Source: Chondrus crispus
Taxonomy: Eukaryota; Rhodophyta; Florideophyceae; Gigartinales; Gigartinaceae
Assembly: GCF_000350225.1 (NCBI RefSeq)
Contig: NW_005179219.1
Span: forward strand, 1 to 64,000
Direction: 5' to 3'
DNA length: 64,000 nucleotides
Under the pieces are notes generated by a model that was not told the origin of the DNA, ran no database searches, and saw only the letters and a program-made list of their open reading frames with translations. The position numbers were made by a program, and so were the translations under genes. This document shows positions 12,806-23,433 of the stretch, piece by piece (positions within the stretch are counted from its first letter, which is position 1; every line of letters begins with the position of its first letter).

Positions 12806-14251
12806 CTATCTTCGCTTACCTGAAAAAGGCTTTTCCTTGGCAGCTTTCCAGTTTGTCTTCTTTTTCCCCCGATTATTCTGGCCTTTCTGTCTCTTGAATG
12901 TTTTGGTGTTAATCTTCTTCATCTTGCTTGCCGGTTCCATGCGCAAAACGCGGTCCTTGATCTTAACTTCCCCCGCCGCATTGATACAGCCTCGTATACC
13001 AAGAGCATCGTCAAAACTAATAAAGCCTACACCCCTTCCGACCCCAGTGTCCTTGTCGCGGTTTACCCGCACGTTGAGGATCTTAACGCCAAGGCTATCT
13101 GCCAAACCTTTAAACGCTAAAACGATGTCCTCTTCTGAGCAATCAAATGGCAAGTTTCCGAGAAACAAACTCTGTTTTCTCGGCCCCTGACGCTTCTGGG
13201 AAGCCGGCATAACCCTGATGTGGTGTTCCTGGAAGACAGTCATGTTGAGTTCTTTACACGCCGTACTCATGACTTCCGCAACATCTTCTTTGTCTTCGAA
13301 AACGACGTATGCCTGAAAAGAATTTGAGAATTCGGCTATCTTCTTGGTCAAGAAAGCAACTCGCTTGGGGATTTTAGGGTTGACGGGTACCACACCACGG
13401 ATACGGACCGATTCAACTTTCCCGAATTGCTTGAAGAGTTTTTTAATATCTTTTCTCGCCGCTTCTTGCGGAATGTTGCCAACGAACAATGTTCTTGCAA
13501 GTCGTGCGTCGTCCGCAATTCCCTTAGAGTCGTCGTCTTTCTGGTCAGATTCAGCCCCAGCTGGTCTTGGATCTTTACTCTCTAGTAGTCGAGCTTTTCC
13601 TGACGGGCTTATGCCAGAAATTTCTTCTAAAGCTTGAATTGGCGACTCATCGCCCTGCTCCGTACCATCGTCGGAATTTGAACAATTCCTCTTTCTCTTT
13701 TTTGAATCCGTTTGTTGCGGAGGGGTCTTGATCATGGCAACACCATCGCGATTTCTGTCAGCCAAAGAGCCCTTTTTGCCCTTGCGTTTCGAGGTCTTCC
13801 TTCTCTTGAGCTGTGGTTCATCAGCCTCGCGTTCTTCAATAGCTTGGGCTTGAAGTTTGTTTCTTTTATCAGTAGCTTCACTCGCATCCTTCACATGATT
13901 AGCTTCAACAGCTTCCACGCTGTCGTATTTCAACGCGGAGGATGTTAAAGACTTCTTCCTCTTCTTTCTTTTCTCCGTTTTTGATGAGGCCCGTTCCGGC
14001 GATTTTGGAGAGGGGCATTGACTATCTTCGTATTGAGTTTCTTTGCTTTGCTGATTACCTCCATTGGATTCGTTTACCAAAATAGCTCTTTCAGCTTGGT
14101 CTCCATTGGCATTCAGCGCAACTGCGTTAGCAGACTTGTTCCTCTTCTTCCTTCTCTTCCCGTGTCTTGCGATCTCGCTTGACGGTGGCGTTAGCGCGGC
14201 GCTTTCACGCGAAAGCATTTGGTCTTTTGCTTTCGCAGTAGTCGGAAGCAT
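12806..14251 (-). CDS. NOP12: Nucleolar RNA-binding protein, NOP12/RBM34 family
   Basis: The protein is 481 residues and intronless. The first 250 residues are a charged, Lys/Arg/Ser-rich region with several basic runs (around 31-38, 93-100, 149-160), as in nucleolar proteins. RRM1 spans about 252-350 (RNP2 LFVGNI 255-260, RNP1 AYVVFED at about 314-320). RRM2 spans about 361-440 (RNP2 LFLGNL 362-367, RNP1 GVGFISF 407-413). The tail is again strongly basic. Two central RRMs between basic arms, with an insert in RRM1, are the hallmark of NOP12/RBM34, which works in 60S pre-ribosome maturation in the nucleolus. The ATG at 14251 is the first in frame. The neighbours are not related in function. 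The family assignment is firm; the exact role is inferred from yeast. Confidence 0.85.
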   Translation of the reverse strand: MLPTTAKAKDQMLSRESAALTPPSSEIARHGKRRKKRNKSANAVALNANGDQAERAILVNESNGGNQQSKETQYEDSQCPSPKSPERASSKTEKRKKRKKSLTSSALKYDSVEAVEANHVKDASEATDKRNKLQAQAIEEREADEPQLKRRKTSKRKGKKGSLADRNRDGVAMIKTPPQQTDSKKRKRNCSNSDDGTEQGDESPIQALEEISGISPSGKARLLESKDPRPAGAESDQKDDDSKGIADDARLARTLFVGNIPQEAARKDIKKLFKQFGKVESVRIRGVVPVNPKIPKRVAFLTKKIAEFSNSFQAYVVFEDKEDVAEVMSTACKELNMTVFQEHHIRVMPASQKRQGPRKQSLFLGNLPFDCSEEDIVLAFKGLADSLGVKILNVRVNRDKDTGVGRGVGFISFDDALGIRGCINAAGEVKIKDRVLRMEPASKMKKINTKTFKRQKGQNNRGKKKTNWKAAKEKPFSGKRR

Positions 14252-14440
14252 CTCTGCCCCCTTCCCTCCGGATTGTGAAATGGTCGACTTGTTTCCTGAT
14301 ATCCTCCACGGGTGATGCGTGCTGAGAAGTGAGCTGAGGCGCGGGCGGGAGGACTGGTGATGGCGGCGGCGTATTTTCTACAGCATGCAAAGTCTGGCCC
14401 CCCTGTACAGTATCAGTTGTGGTATGATCGTATTCTACGA

Positions 14441-14472
14441 GGGAAACTACTTTCAGAAGAAAGTAGTTTCCC
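14441..14472. other. 14-bp perfect hairpin upstream of the NOP12-like gene
   Basis: The arm GGGAAACTACTTTC (14441-14454) and its exact complement (14459-14472) enclose the loop AGAA. It lies 190 bp upstream of the start codon on the gene's 5' side, so it could be in the promoter or 5' leader. No function is shown. Confidence 0.75.
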
Positions 14473-15118
14473 CCAAAGCGACAACACGTGGACACGTGAG
14501 AATATGCAGACAACGTTCAGGGTGAAAACGGTTGAGATTCGTCTCCTCATGAACCATCCATCACCATCACACGCCTGCAGTATGCACACTTCACTCGTTC
14601 TGCATCGCGAAGGGAGAGGGACACTGCGACGATGTTGGCGACAAGGACATTCTCATTCTCAATTAAAAGAGGGCTATCTTATCCCTTTGGGGCGCAGCAG
14701 CGGCAGGTTCTGGACTAACGCAGAGTTTATCGGTGACTAGATGAGCAATTTTTTGTGATTGTTTGCTTTATGGACTCCAGCTCCGTGCGGGGTTTGATAA
14801 TTTTATACACTTCACACTACATCTACAGCGCCATGTTATGGAGGTATCAAACCCAACGCAAAAGCGAAGGATGGGTGTAGTCATGCTGCCGTCGAAGGCT
14901 CGGGATAGGAAACAGCTGGGGATTGAACGTGACTAGACCTGCAATCGCGCCTACGCAACCGATGTTTGGTCGCTTTCCCCCTCCCTCATTCAGGAGGGTG
15001 TGCATGCTGTCCGCTTGTACCACGCGAAGTCGATATGCAGGGTGAATTGTAGCGGCCTCAACGGGAGATATGTCCCAAAGGCCAGTGCAGCGAACACATT
15101 GGTCAAGCAAAGTACAGT

Positions 15119-15590
15119 TGTAAAATCGTTGCTTGTCATACCAACAGAGAGCGTATGTTGGTATGGCTGACTCCCTTCTGTCTACAGTAAGGCTGGTCGT
15201 GTCTGTGGTCGTTGCGATGTATTCAGCACTTGGCTGGCGTGTTTCGGTCTGCTCTACCCACTGCCCGGACCCCTTTTTCTTAGACTATCGTACTCTAGCT
15301 TCTCTGTTAAGTACCTATCATTCTTCGCTCCTCTCGTCCTGCCACTCCCGTTCCTCTGCGCTCTTTCTTTTTGCGTTCGCTGCCTTTTGCACTCTCTTAG
15401 AGTGCCTCCATTCCCTGAGTTCTGCCTATGCGACTCCTCACTGAACGGCCACGGCGCATTGCGGCGTGCGTCAATTGTGACACGTGCACTTCCAGTATGA
15501 CCCCGTTTCATATTCGTAATGTGTAAAACGTGTTCAACCTGTATCTACCAGTTCACAAATACTATGCGCTAACACGTAGGCTGGTTCACA
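15119..15590 (-). repeat. Copia 3' LTR
   Basis: The repeat starts TGTAAAATCG and ends GGTTCACA on the plus strand, so it has TG...CA ends. It is identical to 20734-21205. It contains an internal hairpin (CATACCAAC 15137-15145 with GTTGGTATG 15157-15165). The purine-rich GAGGGGTG just inside (15591 onward, minus strand) is a candidate polypurine tract. Confidence 0.95.
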
Positions 15591-15626
15591 CACCCCTCAG
15601 TCGATGAAGACTCCGTCTTCTTCGAC

Positions 15627-18600
15627 TTAAACCCACGTTTCGATATCAACTTCGAAAGACCTGTGTGCTGGCAGTTGTAATATTCCCGTTGACAATATCC
15701 TGTTCAGCATTCTATAGCTGATAGGCGTTCTTTTCGTCAACGCATCAGCAACATTTGCCTTACCTTGTATCCACCTGATGACATTGACTTCCCCTGATTC
15801 GAATGAGTCTCTTATGCGCTGTACCGTCTGCCTGAGACGGTAATCTCTCCCCTCGTGTAGGGTAGTTATAGTGTCGTACAGACCTTTCGAGTCTACGTTC
15901 AGTATATGTTTGAAGCTGTCCAACGGAAACAGCGATGACATTGCCATTTTTAGATTATATCCCCTGTCGTCAGCATCAGCGCAGGCCAGTATCTCAGCCC
16001 CGTAAGACGAGTGACACACCCTTCTTTGCTTCCTGCTGGCCCAATCGATCACGTGGTAAAAGGTTTCCGACTCTCCTTTCACTTGCAAGCTTATTCCTGC
16101 AATCATTCCTGTTTGTCCATACTGCTTCGCACGCGATATGTTGAATTCAGCGTCAGAGAAGGATTCCACTGTTGCCATCGTTATATCACCCTCTAAGCTT
16201 TTGTACACGATCTCGGCTTTAAGGTCCTTCAGCTCCTTGAGCATTCCGTTTGCTTGTATGATGTGTGGTCGATCTTTAAGTAGGGTACACACTGTTGCAT
16301 ATATGATCCGACGTATGCTGCTTGTGGCAGTGCTCCTCCCCCCAGCCACACTAGCTCACCTGCTACTGCTCTGAACATGGCAATTTCTTTCGGTGTCGCT
16401 CTTGCTTGTGACATTTTCAGCCTTGGTTTGTCCAGTTGTATTTGGCTGATCGCGTGCATGTACCCGTCCATGGACATCTTTATGGACCCATGCTTGTCCT
16501 GTTCTATATCAGCCCCATTGAATTTTATCTGCCCTTCCAATATCACTTTGCTGATTGGGAATCTTTCTGCTATTAGCTCATTGAACATTTCGATGTGTTT
16601 CGTTTCTCCTGCTATCAGTAGGTCATCGGTCACTTTTGCCAGTATGAGTTGTCTCTCTCCTTTGCCATCTCTGTTCAAGAACATCTGAGGTACTCCATTT
16701 ACTCTAGTGAAGTTGGCTTTTTCCATTAGCCATTGCTCGAACACCCTTGCCCACTGACGCCCAGCTTCAGGGATTCCGTAAGGCAGTTTGGTCAGTTTCC
16801 ATAAAACACCCCTCTTTTCTCTCAACTCTGGAGGCGGTTTTACGTAGATGTCCCTCTGTATTGGACCACTTTGTAGATAAGCTCCCTTGATGTCCAAACA
16901 CCCTATCCTGAATCTCAATATCGTTGCTACACTGCACAGCATTCTTATCACGTCAAACTGTGCCGTTGCCGAGTCTTTACGTACATTATTCTTTTCATCA
17001 TCGTGGTTGCCATGGGGGCATAGCCTGGCCTTCAATCGTTTTTGATTGTTTTCTTCAACTTTCACTTTATACACCACGTGTGAGCCAATGACATTTGCGT
17101 CTTTGGGCACATCTGTGTCCTGTACCTTCACATAGGAGTCAGCCCAATTTGAGCCATATTCCTCTTGGACCGCTTTTTGCACTATCCACGGCGGCGCGCA
17201 TTCCATCTTGCGTCTATTGACCTGTTGGGATCCAAGGATTCCGTGTATGTCATCCAACACACGTTGTTCGTGCGACTCCAGTTCTATAGGCACGTCATTT
17301 TCCTTTGGATTTCCGGCTGGTGTTTCCCCTATGTCTTCTATGGGATTTCCCGTGACAATAGTGTTGAAGAACGATCCCTGCATTTTGGTAAGCGATTTTT
17401 CTATCTCACCCCTCTCTTCATCAATCGTGTTACTTTTTAGCTCATCATTTTCCATTGCCATGTCATCATTGACCTTCATGCTTCCTTTTTCATCATCTTC
17501 CTTCTGTTCCGTGTCGTCATCTCTGTCCATTTCTGTTATTGACATCAGCTCGTCTTCCAAGCTACTCTGCAAAAGCTCCTTGGTGAGCTCTCCCTGCGGA
17601 GCTATGCGGACGTGTTCGTATGCCACACCCATTGGTAACCCTTTCTTCCTTCTGCGACATTTGAGGACATGTTCTTGTGCTTCTACTACCCTTGCTTCAA
17701 CCCATCTTGGCCTCTCGTTCTGCTTAGAGGTTTTGTAAAATACCCACACTTTCATACCCGCTTTAAATGAAGTGTGTGGCTGTACGCATGATACCTTAGA
17801 TCGCATGACCTTTTGAACCGCTCTAATTGACACTGTCTCCACATGTGCATCTAGTAATTCCTGAGAGACCTCCTGACTTGGCATCCCTAATATTGATGGC
17901 GAGTATCCTCTCGCTAGCTGGAATGAGCTCAGCATGGCGTTTCCGTGGAACATGTTCGTTAAAAAAGATGCCCTTGCAACCAGTGTCTGCGGAGACGACG
18001 TGCTGTTTTCTTTCGATAGTCTTGATAGTATCAATTTGAATGTGCCATTATTTCTCTCAATCTTTCCGTTTTTAGCAGATGACCTTGATGGTCTAGGTCT
18101 CAGCTCAATATTGTGGGCAGTTAGGAAGCGCTGCATGAACGGCCTGCAGAATTCCGGGTCAGCGCTTAATTTTTCAGGGGCACCGTGGTGATATATCCAC
18201 TTGCTTTCTAGCATTTCCGTCATGCTTTCTGACGAGCGCGTCTTTGCTATCGCCCTTTCTCCGTACCTCGTCCCGAGGTCTATCATGTTCATCACTTCGA
18301 ACTTTTCCTCCCTGATATATACTATAACATAGTCCGCTTGTATCTCAACATTAAAAGCCTCATTGACATGTGTCAACGAGACCTTCTTCTTGTCTTTTGG
18401 TCGACCCGTGGACGCACATATATCACATGCGCTATGTACCTTATCACATGCTTTACCTACACCACCGTTGAGCAAGTTCGCGTCCCTAAACAGCTTTTTC
18501 ATTTCCGTCGCTGTGCCATGTGAAAAACGGTGCACACGTTTAACCATATTCAGTTCTCTTCTTGCCGTTGGCGAGCCCATCATGCTACTCTTTGTTGACA

Positions 18601-19655
18601 TGGAATGCGGTATGATTTCAAAACGGATTCTTTCATTTCCGTCTTCATCCTGTGCGATGTAGGTACTGAACACTCTCTGTGTCGTATCCCCTGGCCTTTT
18701 AAACACGATTCTCGTCGGATGGGTTCTGTTTATAGTATCGGCATACCTTTTTATATCCATTCCTATCAACAGCGGTGAGTGTCCGTTGACTAGATCGAAT
18801 GATATTAACGTTGGCTTTCCATTTTTGTCGTTAATTGTAAGGTCCCAAGTATGTACGATTGGTCTGGCGTCGGAGCAATTTTGACCCCATCCATGGTGGT
18901 ACTCATCCCGTGGTGTTCTCAGTGTAAGTGGTATGCCAAAGTAGTCGCACAGCTGCGTTGCGTTTATGATTCCTCCTGTTGACTGTGGTATAACCCCAAA
19001 CGCAAATTAGATTAGGATTGGATCAGGGACAGTAAGGCAACGAGCCTTACAGCCATGCGCGCACACACGTGTCCTCCACGTGTACGGGACGCGTACTACA
19101 CGTGGACTGTCAGCCCCGCCGGCTGACAGCGCTACAGTGTCGGTAGACCGGCACTACTGTAGAGTTATGATAGACTACGATGTACATTAAATATGAGCGG
19201 ACCGCCGGCGGTGGAGGACGACAAGCACGGACTTGTCAAGGATCCTCCACCTTGGTCCGCCCGCTTACTTTTAGGTACTTCCGTCCGTTTTACCTAGGAG
19301 TCGCACCGCGCGCGGGTTGAGGACGCGCGTAGCACGCCCACGAGCCGGCTCCGCCTCCGCCCGTCGGTACTGGATCGTCACCCAGTACCGCTCCGGGGCG
19401 TCGAGGCGTAGAACCGCTCGCGCGTGCGCGCGTCCTCCCCGATCCCGCTCTACCACCGCTACCTCGAGCCCGTGCTCGGTACCGTGGGTGGGAAGTGCTT
19501 CTGTCTTCCCGCCGATCGGGGTCTTTCCGAACTGTCAGTACTCACCCCCCTCGTCGTTGGGGGTGATTATACTACATTGACGTGGGCGCCCCCTCGTCAA
19601 GTATGGGGTTTATGTCAGCGCGAAGTATCACTGTCCCCTTTGTCGAAAAACGACG
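15627..19655 (-). pseudogene. Copia pro-pol, disrupted (protease, integrase, RT, RNase H)
   Basis: The pol frame opens at 19655, overlapping the end of gag by about 40 nt in the +1 frame. The protease active site reads ILDEGAPTS near 19586-19600 and is cut there by the 18984-19576 solo LTR. The protease resumes as GGIINATQL and ends GHSPLLIGMD. Integrase follows, with HSACDIC zinc ligands and an acidic triad (QADYV, SADPEF, NGKIERN). RT has LDIKGAYLQ and the catalytic box VTDD, in place of the usual YVDD. RNase H (FSDAEF, SYGAEI, NVDSKG, NVADALTK) lies in another frame (15627-16349), so a 1-base deletion or 2-base insertion falls near 16260-16290. This copy cannot make Pol without suppression. 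Confidence 0.9.
18984..19576 (-). mobile_element. Solo LTR inserted in the Copia protease
   Basis: The 593-bp sequence has TG...CA ends and 5-bp target duplications TTGAC (18979-18983, 19577-19581). On the minus strand it begins TGTAGTATAATCACCCC and ends GGGGTTATACCACA. It has no coding capacity and no second LTR, so it is a solo LTR left by recombination. It aligns along its length with the LTR at 60530-61176: shared blocks include GATCGGCGG, CGACGCCCCGGAGCG, TTTAATGTACA and CCTAATC. Removing it and one TTGAC would rejoin the protease coding sequence, which fixes the order of events. Confidence 0.9.
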
Positions 19656-20754
19656 TCACCTTTTGTTTGGGTTCATCCTCCCTCATGTCCTCCTGATTAA
19701 TGCTTTCAAATCTCTTGCGTCTCATCCTTAGTTTGCTACGCATTTTCTCCAGACATTCTGGATAGTCCTTATACCAGTGTCCTGGTTTGCCGCAACTCTT
19801 GCGAACGCTATCCGCTTTCATCTTTTTGATTCGTTCATCGCGTGCTTCTGAATCATTCTCATAGGTGCGTTTTCCCAGCATGGTCCCCTTCGTTATGTTC
19901 TCCATATGCTCATCTTGTACCTGCTTTATATGAGCCAAGTACTGTGTGGCATCTTCCATGGTGAACATTGTACTTTTATGTTCTGAACCCGACCTTGAGG
20001 TCAACTCCTTAAGCTGTGTAGACATATCTTTGATAGCTTCGTAATCCTCCGAACCCTCCTTGTTTTCCCTGTCTATAAATTTCGTTAACTTAGCGCATTC
20101 ATCTTCATTGATGCAGTGATTAAGCACTTTTGTACCCTTGTTGGCATCGTCTGCCTTTGCCGTTAATTGGAACATTAATGCATTTAGCGTGACTGGATTG
20201 AGTGATGCGTTTCTTAATAGCGTGATTGCAAACTGCCTGCTGGTCAAGTCTGTTAGCTTGGTAGTTTGGTTTACGTACTTGGCAACTGTCCTATTGAATC
20301 TGTTTGCGAAGCTGTGCGGGCTTTCTTTATTTTTCCGAACACAAGTTTGTATGTCTGTCAACAAGTCGACTTCCATTCGCACAATCTCGGTTGGCGACTC
20401 CTTTGCGATGATGTTTATAATTTTCTCCACGAGCTTCTCCCTTGTTGGATCGTCTTTCTCGCCTTTGAGCGACAGGGTTCCAGACTTCTCCGCACTACGC
20501 AGCATTTGCTGAGCGAGATTGTCGCACACCATGTAAATCCAGTGTCCTCCTCCTTTCAACATTTCCTTAGATTTGTTTTCCACTTCCGAGAACATCAGTA
20601 GCATTTGCACCCACATTCTCACAGCGTCCCTATAACGAGCCTTCGGTGTTTTGTTTGTGACGAATCGAGGCGCCTGTATTGCGTTCCCGGCCCCACCTTG
20701 TTGTGAAGATGAGAGAGTCGTTGAGCCCATAACTGTAAAATCGTTGCTTGTCAT
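19615..20754 (-). CDS. Copia Gag
   Basis: The frame has 379 codons. The first ATG (20754) lies inside the 5' LTR and the next (20730) lies 3 nt past it; either may start translation, and both leave almost no leader. The N-terminal 250 residues are helical and capsid-like (retrotrans_gag type, with repeated Phe/Leu/Trp). Near residue 340 lies a CCHC-like knuckle, SCGKPGHWYKDYPEC, in which the first Cys is Arg and the last is Tyr. Both changes are one base from TGC/TGT, so this nucleocapsid finger looks decayed. The frame ends in TGA at 19615-19617 while pol continues in the +1 frame, suggesting a Ty1-like +1 frameshift. Confidence 0.85.
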   Translation of the reverse strand: MTSNDFTVMGSTTLSSSQQGGAGNAIQAPRFVTNKTPKARYRDAVRMWVQMLLMFSEVENKSKEMLKGGGHWIYMVCDNLAQQMLRSAEKSGTLSLKGEKDDPTREKLVEKIINIIAKESPTEIVRMEVDLLTDIQTCVRKNKESPHSFANRFNRTVAKYVNQTTKLTDLTSRQFAITLLRNASLNPVTLNALMFQLTAKADDANKGTKVLNHCINEDECAKLTKFIDRENKEGSEDYEAIKDMSTQLKELTSRSGSEHKSTMFTMEDATQYLAHIKQVQDEHMENITKGTMLGKRTYENDSEARDERIKKMKADSVRKSCGKPGHWYKDYPECLEKMRSKLRMRRKRFESINQEDMREDEPKQKVTSFFDKGDSDTSR

Positions 20755-21205
20755 ACCAACAGAGAGCGTATGTTGGTATGGCTGACTCCCTTCTGTCTAC
20801 AGTAAGGCTGGTCGTGTCTGTGGTCGTTGCGATGTATTCAGCACTTGGCTGGCGTGTTTCGGTCTGCTCTACCCACTGCCCGGACCCCTTTTTCTTAGAC
20901 TATCGTACTCTAGCTTCTCTGTTAAGTACCTATCATTCTTCGCTCCTCTCGTCCTGCCACTCCCGTTCCTCTGCGCTCTTTCTTTTTGCGTTCGCTGCCT
21001 TTTGCACTCTCTTAGAGTGCCTCCATTCCCTGAGTTCTGCCTATGCGACTCCTCACTGAACGGCCACGGCGCATTGCGGCGTGCGTCAATTGTGACACGT
21101 GCACTTCCAGTATGACCCCGTTTCATATTCGTAATGTGTAAAACGTGTTCAACCTGTATCTACCAGTTCACAAATACTATGCGCTAACACGTAGGCTGGT
21201 TCACA
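20734..21205 (-). repeat. Copia 5' LTR
   Basis: Identical over 472 bp to 15119-15590. It is the upstream LTR for the minus-strand element and its promoter would drive gag-pol. The ACAGT target duplication directly follows at 21206-21210. Confidence 0.95.
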
Positions 21206-21645
21206 ACAGTACCCTCGTACTTTGACAGATTTTTTGCCTGCAAGTACTTTAACACGCAATTTGCGAGAAAAGGGGCACCAAATCAGCCACATAAAATTTT
21301 GCGCAAAACCTGCGCATTGGTCGGACTTCGAAACTTCCTTCACGAAACGGTCGCTTGGAGTGTCCCGGATCATCCCACGGAGTATGGGATTGATTGGAGT
21401 ACGACAAGGGTCTCGCATTTCGACAGCAATGGTGAGTGATTTGGGGGGTTGACGGGTGTAACGGCTCTTTCGGACATCGGTAAAAATAATCAAAAAATGA
21501 CCCAGCGCATCATATCCACTCGCGAAAGTATCCAGCAATGTTGGATGCATTGAGATTGCAAGAGATGCAGGATCAAGAAGCATCATGTGCTCGTTCGTTC
21601 TCATTATCATGAGGCCGACGTTTACGGCAGGACATCCTCTTATCG

Positions 21646-21983
21646 TCAGCAATTGCAATTGTGAATGCCAGAGATGAAGGCGGCCAGGAACAGGACGGGG
21701 TCCAGCAAGAAGTAGCCGAAGAAGGCGATCAGCGAGCCCTCTGAGATGGATATCAGGCGCAGCGTGGAGGAGTAGCGATGCAGGATTAGGTCGGCGGACG
21801 CGAGCGCGGAATCCGTGGCGTTGGCGGAGGCGGGCGCTACGTCGTGTACCATGCAGACGGCGGGCGTGTGCGCGCGTGGGCGCGCTCGCAGTCCCAGGGG
21901 ACTTGGAGCGGGGTGGCAGCGGCGGTGGAGAGGAGGAAGGAGAGGAAGGCGACGGGGCGGGGGATCCGCGGCGGCGGCGACAT
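21646..21983 (-). pseudogene. Broken secreted/membrane protein gene fragment
   Basis: The ATG at 21983 opens a frame with a good signal peptide (PVAFLSFLLSTAAATPLQV, then WDCERAHA). The frame is lost in the repetitive stretch CGCGCCCACGCGCGCACACG and resumes in another frame (TPAVCMVHDV onward). That second frame holds a hydrophobic helix (GSLIAFFGYFLLDPVLFLAAF) and stops at 21646. GC content is much higher than in the AT-rich surroundings, as expected for a piece of a host gene moved here. No family is recognised. Confidence 0.4.
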
Positions 21984-22447
21984 GGTGGCGTTGGGGGATG
22001 GGGACGTGGTAGGAGGGGCGGAGGAGTCTTTGATGCGCACTGTCACATCCTGAGGAGACTCTCGCCGTTGAGGTTCAGACCCAACCTCATGGAATCTAAG
22101 TGGGCTTGCCATATCCGAGAACGAACTGGTGCGTTTCTGTGAGCACACATATCCGCAGCCAGGTCGACAACACTATCGTACCCCTCGGAACTCATACTGC
22201 AAAAGCAATGTTTTTGGATTATTTTACCGATGTCTTTCCCGCGAAAAGTGCCAATGTTTGATCAGCTCTTGAGGAGATGAGAGCTTTGCGATTCCAAAAA
22301 AAGCCATACAGTCGCCATCAGTGGACCCAGTGCTTTTCAACGATACCAAGTAAGTACTACTGGATAGCTTCCGCAAATTACACTAAGTGTTTTTTGGTGG
22401 CAGGTGGGGCATTATTTGTGCCCCTTCTCTCGCAAATTGCGTGTTAA

Positions 22448-23176
22448 GAGCATCACCACCGGTAGGTGATCAAATGACCAAACAAGAACACTTGGCACTT
22501 TTTTTCTAGAACTCAATTGGCTGGTGGGAATTTGGTGATTTGCTTCTTTGGTTATTTGATATTTCAAAAAGGACGGCCCCACCGGTCAGAACCAAATACT
22601 GTGTAGTACGCTCTTACTGACCCTCGTACTCACCCGTGTCCCCTCCTACGAGGAGTCGCAGTGACGGACTCTGAAGACGTTAACGGAACCGAAGCTGAAC
22701 GTGTTGGGGTCCCATAGATGGGAGGATCCAGGGAAGAGGGGGGTAGCGAGCCTGAAAAGGGGAACTCATTTTGTCATCACCGAGCTTGCGCTTGATGACT
22801 AACAGGGGGGATGCTCTCAGAGATGCCTTCACCGACCAGTGCGGAGCATCCCTACCGGAAAACAATAAAATCCGTGCTGGTCTTGTGGCATTTGAAGAGG
22901 AGAGATGGCGGGAGACTGCCGCTTGTTTTGCCACAAAACCCCTTCGTCATGTTTTTTGGAGGGAAGTCTTTTTGTCTGACCAGTGAGCCTTGGACAACTG
23001 GATTGTCTAGGGTACCAAATTACGGAGAAGCGGAACCTAATTCTTGATATTTGGTTCCGATATTTGCCTCGGAACCAAAAATTTACTGATTTGGTCGGAC
23101 CGGTGGGGATGACAATCGACATCAAATCATCAAATTTTGGTTATTTGGTTATTTGCTTCTACCGGTGGTGATGCTC
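22448..23176. mobile_element. PIF/Harbinger-type MITE
   Basis: The 729-bp element has perfect 18-bp terminal inverted repeats GAGCATCACCACCGGTAG and a TAA duplication (22445-22447, 23177-23179). GAGCATC termini with a TWA target are typical of Harbinger/Tourist elements. An inner inverted repeat (CCCCACCGGTC with GACCGGTGGGG, about 22576 and 23095) suggests a second, older layer. There is no coding frame. Its ends differ from those of the two Harbinger elements at 26.7-38 kb, so a different transposase would have moved it. Confidence 0.8.
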
Positions 23177-23433
23177 TAAGTACTTGCAGGCAAAAAATCT
23201 GTCCAAGAATTATTCGAGACGTCTACCGTACAGATTTCACACAGATTTTTACGAAAAATTGAAAAACGTCCTCGGGCCGTACAACATGAACATGCCCCAT
23301 GCGAGATCTTCGGTACAGCAGTTCACACAATCCACTGCTTAACCTCACTACCATACCCGCCCCTGCGCTCTCTCACAGCAACTCTGTCAACGTTCGCGCT
23401 AGACTACCAATCTTCCACATCACCGTCTGCACC

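Larger units (their letters stand above)
15119..21205 (-). mobile_element. Copia-type LTR retrotransposon with nested solo LTR
   Basis: The element is 6,087 bp, bounded by two 472-bp LTRs and a 5-bp target duplication ACAGT (15114-15118 and 21206-21210). On the minus strand the order is 5' LTR, gag, protease, integrase, reverse transcriptase, RNase H, 3' LTR. Integrase before RT defines Ty1/Copia. The LTRs are identical base for base by eye, so insertion was recent. The copy is nevertheless dead: a solo LTR splits the protease, a frameshift separates RT from RNase H, and the Gag zinc knuckle is degenerate. Algal Copia elements often belong to a GalEa-like group, but placing this one needs a tree. 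Confidence 0.95.
21224..23203. other. Inverted-repeat structure, about 55-bp arms around a 1.1-kb core
   Basis: The left arm 21224-21278 (GACAGATTTTTTGCCTGCAA onward) is matched in reverse by 22418-22447 joined to 23180-23203. The right arm was split by the MITE at 22448-23176. The arms differ by about two bases. The core contains a GC-rich broken gene, which makes this look like a non-autonomous element with a captured gene piece. I find no clear target duplication outside the arms, so the nature of the element stays open. Confidence 0.5.

Noticed and set aside
12756..13190. Plus-strand frame of 144 codons
   Set aside because: Antisense shadow of the NOP12-like gene.
15133..15444. 103-codon frame present identically at 20748-21059
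   Set aside because: It lies within the Copia LTR and is duplicated only because the LTR is.
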